Shown here in pieces: positions 7,016 to 10,245 of a stretch of DNA of 10,245 bases. Every line of letters begins with the position of its first letter. Position 1 is the first letter of the stretch. Source of the stretch: Porphyromonadaceae bacterium (GTDB lineage: Bacteria; Bacteroidota; Bacteroidia; Bacteroidales; Paludibacteraceae); contig CAJPPQ010000037.1 of the NCBI GenBank assembly GCA_905372605.1, positions 1 through 10,245 on the forward strand. Reading direction: 5' to 3'. The position numbers and the translations under genes were made by a program. A model generated the notes under the pieces. That model was not told the origin of the DNA. It ran no database searches and saw nothing but the letters and a program-made list of their open reading frames with translations.

Positions 7016-7900
7016 TTATTTTGTCTTCATTATATCGAATCCTTTGCCATATACACCTATGGCAGAAGTCTGTGATACAAAGGCATTGGGATCTATATCT
7101 TTGATGATTTTAAATATTTTTACCGATTCGTTTTTACGTGCCAGAGTGGTAAGTACTTTCACGTGTTCTTTTGAGTACCAGCCGATACCGTCGAGCATAG
7201 TAACACCTCTGCCGAGTTGGTGTGTGATAGCATCAGCTATTTTTTCGTATTCCGAAGAAAATATAAAGAACTGTACACTTTGACGTACTCCATTTACTAC
7301 CATATCGACTGTAAGTGTGGTAACTGCCATACACACAAGGCCATATATGACCTTTTCGATAGAACCGTTAGGCAAAAGTATCGATGACGATATTATACAG
7401 AGGTCGATATAAAGTATCACTCGTCCGAGTGTGATATTGCGTTTTTGAGTTATTACTTTGGCAATAATATCGGTACCGCCTGTACTTCCGTTGCTTAGAA
7501 AGACTATGCCCAGACCTGCTCCATTGCATAAACCACCGATTATGACCGACATAAAGGGGTCTTTTATATCAACTAGCTGAGGATTAATCGCTAAAGCGAT
7601 AGTAAGTACTACAACGGCAAAAATGGTTTTTATCGAAAAAGCCCATCCCAGTTGCCTTATGGCTAAAACTATCAGTACACTATTGATAACAAAGTAAGTA
7701 ACGAAAATAGGTATACCGAATCCGAACTGGATAATAGCGGAAAAACCCGTGGCGCCGCCGCCTGCAATCTGGTGAGGTATTATGAACCACTTCCAACCGC
7801 AAGAGACTAAGATAAGTCCAAATGTAATAGTAATGTATTCTTTTATAGTAGGATACATAGACTTTGGAATAAAATTTGTAGGGATATTTGCTAATCTCAT
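7016..7900 (-). CDS. YitT family inner-membrane protein (YitT membrane domain plus DUF2179)
   Basis: This 294-residue protein fits the YitT family: an N-terminal multi-pass membrane region followed by a soluble C-terminal DUF2179 domain. Hydrophobic segments lie at about residues 22-42, 64-83, 91-107, 115-137, 159-177 and 183-203. Two conserved loops are visible: IPHQIAGGGATG at 41-52 and LSNGSTGGTDIIAK at 135-148, as in other family members. The soluble part, from about residue 211, contains the DUF2179 pattern HQLGRGVTMLDGIGWYS (227-243) and ends IGVYGKGF (281-288). The transported substrate, if any, is not established for this family. It is the first gene of the leftward operon and has its own promoter box at 7922-7929; its stop codon is 13 bases from the lolD start. 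Confidence 0.88.
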   Translation of the reverse strand: MRLANIPTNFIPKSMYPTIKEYITITFGLILVSCGWKWFIIPHQIAGGGATGFSAIIQFGFGIPIFVTYFVINSVLIVLAIRQLGWAFSIKTIFAVVVLTIALAINPQLVDIKDPFMSVIIGGLCNGAGLGIVFLSNGSTGGTDIIAKVITQKRNITLGRVILYIDLCIISSSILLPNGSIEKVIYGLVCMAVTTLTVDMVVNGVRQSVQFFIFSSEYEKIADAITHQLGRGVTMLDGIGWYSKEHVKVLTTLARKNESVKIFKIIKDIDPNAFVSQTSAIGVYGKGFDIMKTK

Positions 7901-7921
7901 ATACGAATATTTTTTAAGCTA

Positions 7922-7929
7922 CAAAAGTA
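7922..7929 (-). promoter_or_regulatory. -7 promoter box for the yitT-lolD-wbpD-wbpB unit
   Basis: TACTTTTG on the minus strand (7929-7922) is a perfect TAnnTTTG and is identical to the boxes at 191-198 and 1653-1660. It sits 21 bases before the yitT ATG, so the leader would be only about 15 bases. No clear TTTG is found at -33. Confidence 0.5.
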
Positions 7930-7941
7930 CGAAAAAATGAT

Positions 7942-7949
7942 TAATTTTG
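7942..7949 (+). promoter_or_regulatory. Candidate -7 promoter box for the addB-like gene
   Basis: TAATTTTG on the plus strand matches TAnnTTTG and lies 33 bases before the ATG at 7983. It is only 12 bases from the oppositely oriented yitT box, so the two promoters would share the same short region. The -33 position has no obvious TTTG. Moderate to low confidence because A+T-rich DNA yields such matches easily. Confidence 0.38.
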
Positions 7950-7982
7950 TGCCTTTCTCAAACCAATATATCGTTTAATGAG

Positions 7983-10245
7983 ATGCAATTTCTGAAACTC
8001 GTAGCACAAGATATTCTCAAACGCTTCCATAACGACCTGTCTGATGTAGTTTTAGTGTTTCCTAATATACGTTCAAGTATATTCTTCGATAAATATATTT
8101 CTCAGATCTCTGATGAGCCTATATTTTCTCCAAAATACGAAGATTTGCAGTCTCTATTCTCGAAAGCGACTTCACTTACGATAGCCGATAATCTATTGTT
8201 AGTCTCCATATTATACAATGTTTATATAGAGCACTTTTATAAAAATAGAGAAAAAAATCAGGTAGAGACTTTCGATGAGTTTTTGTTCTTCGGAGAAATA
8301 TTGCTGAGCGACTTCAACGATATAGACAATTATCTGATAGACACATCGTTGGTATATCAAAATATATATGACCTTGAGCAACTTAGCGATAAGTTCGAAC
8401 ATCTTACCTCGGAGCAAGTCGAGCTGCTTAATCGTTTTTTTGTAGATATAAAAACAAATCGTACTCAGCTAAAAGACAATTTCTTATCTATATGGTCTGT
8501 ACTTAAAGAAGTATATAATGATTTCAGAAACATATTGTTGTCTAAGGGATTGGCTTATAGTGGTATGATTTGCCGAGATGTAGTCGAAAATATATCTGCT
8601 AATATAAAAGTCTATGATAAAGCCCATTACGTATTTGTCGGATTCAATGTATTGTCGCCGAGCGAAGAGGCTCTTTTAGAGGCGCTTAAAGACAAAAGTC
8701 TGTTTTATTGGGATTGTGATGATTATTATACAGACAACCGAGTTATAGAGGCGAGGCAATTTATCCGAAAAAACATACAAAAATTTCCACAAGCAACCAC
8801 GTTCGATACCAACAACATAGCGCGAGAAAAGAATATTTCCATAGTATCGGCAGCCACAGATGTGGCACAAGTGGGTTATATCCCTACATTTATCAACAGT
8901 CTGAATATCAAAGAGTGGGATAATCCGGATACTGCCATAGTATTTTGTAACGAGCAAATGTTGTTACCTGCATTGTGGCTCGTACCGGAAGAGGTTGATA
9001 AGGTGAATGTTACAATGGGATTCCCTATAAATCAGACTCCTATATACGATTTTGTTTTGAGGCTTTTGGAGCTGCAACAAAAAGGGATTGCAAATAATAA
9101 ATTTTACTATCCGTATGTAATCTCTATACTCGAACATTATTATACCTCGCTGATTTACAGCGAATCGCAGCAAATAAAAGATGCTATAGTAGCCGACAAT
9201 CTCTTTTATATTTCGCCCGAACAGTTTGATTTACCTATATTGAGAGTGGTAAATAGTACTATCGAAATGATTGATTATCTGCTCGATATAGTAGAAAAAA
9301 TAGGCATTACGACGAAGGACACTCATAAAGATTTTACTCGAGACAACCTTATGAATGAGGCTATTTTTCGAGTGTTCTGTATCATCAATCGCTTGGCTGA
9401 CCTCATCAATAGCGGATATCTTGATGTAACGCTACCGACTTTCGTATCGCTGCTAAAACGGTTGCTGAATACGGGTAGCGTGCCTTTCCATGGAGAACCT
9501 GCTATGGGGCTGCAAATGATGGGGATGCTCGAGACACGTAATCTCGATTTTAAAAACTTATTGGTAGTATCTATAAATGAGGGTATTATGCCTAAGGTCG
9601 ATTCTCAAACCTCTTTTATACCGTATTTTATACGTAAAAATATAGGTATGAATACATTAGAGTATCAAGATTCAATTTTTGCATACTATTTCTATAGGTT
9701 ATTACAGCGCTCTGAGAATATAACTTTTCTATATAGCACCTCGTCGAAAGAGACGTCGAAATCGGAAATGAGCCGATTTCTAATGCAAATACTTACGGAA
9801 CTACCTTATTGTGAGAAAATTAAACGTATAACATTACATAACGACATCCAACCAACTGTTACAGAGCCGATAACAATCGAAAAAACTCCTGAAATATTAA
9901 AAAAACTACAAGAAACATTCTCTACATCAGAGAGAGGGAGAAATATATCACCGTCGGCTCTGAATACATTTATAGATTGCCCTTTTAAATTTTATTTGCA
10001 ATATGTGGAAGATATAAGAGTACTCGACGAGTTTACAGACAAGCTCGATAATAAGATTTTGGGTACTATAATTCATCGTACTATAGAGTTGATTTATAGA
10101 CAAATAGGCAACATTAATCCACTCATTGCAGAACACGGAGCAAATTCGTTCGCTCCATTTGATGTTTATAAGCTACAGATTGATAGCTATATAGATAATA
10201 GGGCAAAATTAGAAGAGATGTTAGAAATGGCATTTAGCCATGAAT
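7983..10245 (+). CDS. addB: AddB-like PD-(D/E)XK nuclease / inactivated-helicase subunit (3' end outside window)
   Basis: An uninterrupted frame of 754 codons runs from the ATG at 7983 to the right edge. The ATG at 7978 is in another frame and hits a stop after five codons. The protein resembles the roughly 950-residue Bacteroidetes AddB-like exonuclease subunit. With its AddA helicase-nuclease partner it would resect double-strand DNA ends for recombination in the cytoplasm. The N-terminus has LVFPNIRSSIFFDKY (24-38) where an active helicase would have Walker A, so that ATP site is absent, as in other Gram-negative AddB proteins. Further landmarks are FDEFLFFGEILLSDF (97-111), SAATDVAQ (289-296), GEPAMGLQMMGMLETRNLDF (504-523), and INEGIMPK (531-538), the UvrD-like NEG motif. 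The nuclease domain opens with SPSALNTFIDCPFKFYL (656-672) and reaches LGTIIHRTIE with H698. C666 may correspond to the first iron-sulfur cysteine of AddB. The catalytic D and ExK residues should lie past the edge. It is divergent from yitT. Confidence 0.86.
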   Translation, partial: MQFLKLVAQDILKRFHNDLSDVVLVFPNIRSSIFFDKYISQISDEPIFSPKYEDLQSLFSKATSLTIADNLLLVSILYNVYIEHFYKNREKNQVETFDEFLFFGEILLSDFNDIDNYLIDTSLVYQNIYDLEQLSDKFEHLTSEQVELLNRFFVDIKTNRTQLKDNFLSIWSVLKEVYNDFRNILLSKGLAYSGMICRDVVENISANIKVYDKAHYVFVGFNVLSPSEEALLEALKDKSLFYWDCDDYYTDNRVIEARQFIRKNIQKFPQATTFDTNNIAREKNISIVSAATDVAQVGYIPTFINSLNIKEWDNPDTAIVFCNEQMLLPALWLVPEEVDKVNVTMGFPINQTPIYDFVLRLLELQQKGIANNKFYYPYVISILEHYYTSLIYSESQQIKDAIVADNLFYISPEQFDLPILRVVNSTIEMIDYLLDIVEKIGITTKDTHKDFTRDNLMNEAIFRVFCIINRLADLINSGYLDVTLPTFVSLLKRLLNTGSVPFHGEPAMGLQMMGMLETRNLDFKNLLVVSINEGIMPKVDSQTSFIPYFIRKNIGMNTLEYQDSIFAYYFYRLLQRSENITFLYSTSSKETSKSEMSRFLMQILTELPYCEKIKRITLHNDIQPTVTEPITIEKTPEILKKLQETFSTSERGRNISPSALNTFIDCPFKFYLQYVEDIRVLDEFTDKLDNKILGTIIHRTIELIYRQIGNINPLIAEHGANSFAPFDVYKLQIDSYIDNRAKLEEMLEMAFSHE

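Noticed and set aside
8211..10136. Minus-strand frames of 62-93 codons opposite the AddB-like gene
   Set aside because: They lie antisense to a continuous 754-codon frame with recognisable AddB motifs and have no domain resemblance.

Overview
The window looks like ordinary chromosome from a member of the Bacteroidota, most likely the order Bacteroidales. The evidence is a NigD-like lipoprotein, a cell-surface protein with a type IX secretion system (T9SS) type B sorting domain, the Bacteroidetes-type -7 promoter box TAnnTTTG in front of several genes, weak or absent Shine-Dalgarno sequences, and a Bacteroidetes-style AddB nuclease. The DNA is A+T-rich. No mobile element, tRNA, rRNA, CRISPR array or phage gene was seen.

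Layout. Everything from the left edge to about 7900 is transcribed leftward (minus strand); the last gene runs rightward and leaves the window. From left to right: the first 39 codons of pyruvate:ferredoxin oxidoreductase (1-117); a 425-residue secreted protein with a PKD-like region and a C-terminal T9SS type B domain (324-1601); a NigD-like lipoprotein (1772-2473); a 45-residue lysine-rich single-pass membrane protein (2589-2726) directly behind lepA (2738-4540, GTG start); a four-gene set in the order of transcription yitT-like, lolD, wbpD/wlbB, wbpB/wlbA (7900 down to 4711); and, divergent from it, an AddB-like PD-(D/E)XK exonuclease subunit (7983 to beyond 10245), of which 754 codons are present.

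How it fits together. wbpD and wbpB encode two enzymes of the UDP-GlcNAc(3NAc)A / UDP-ManNAc(3NAc)A pathway. In Porphyromonas gingivalis the Wbp pathway supplies the diamino-uronic sugar used in A-LPS and in the sugar that links T9SS cargo to the cell surface. Finding these genes near a T9SS-sorted protein, and in an apparent operon with the LolD ATPase, points to a cell-envelope theme; the link between them is inference. lepA with its small membrane partner, and the AddB-like gene, are housekeeping functions. Two good intrinsic terminators (2502-2547 and 1673-1717) and four candidate promoter boxes mark the transcription units.

The window contains no clear new multi-gene system. The best leads are the possible T9SS/Wbp connection, the small lepA-linked membrane protein, and the compact divergent promoter between yitT and addB.
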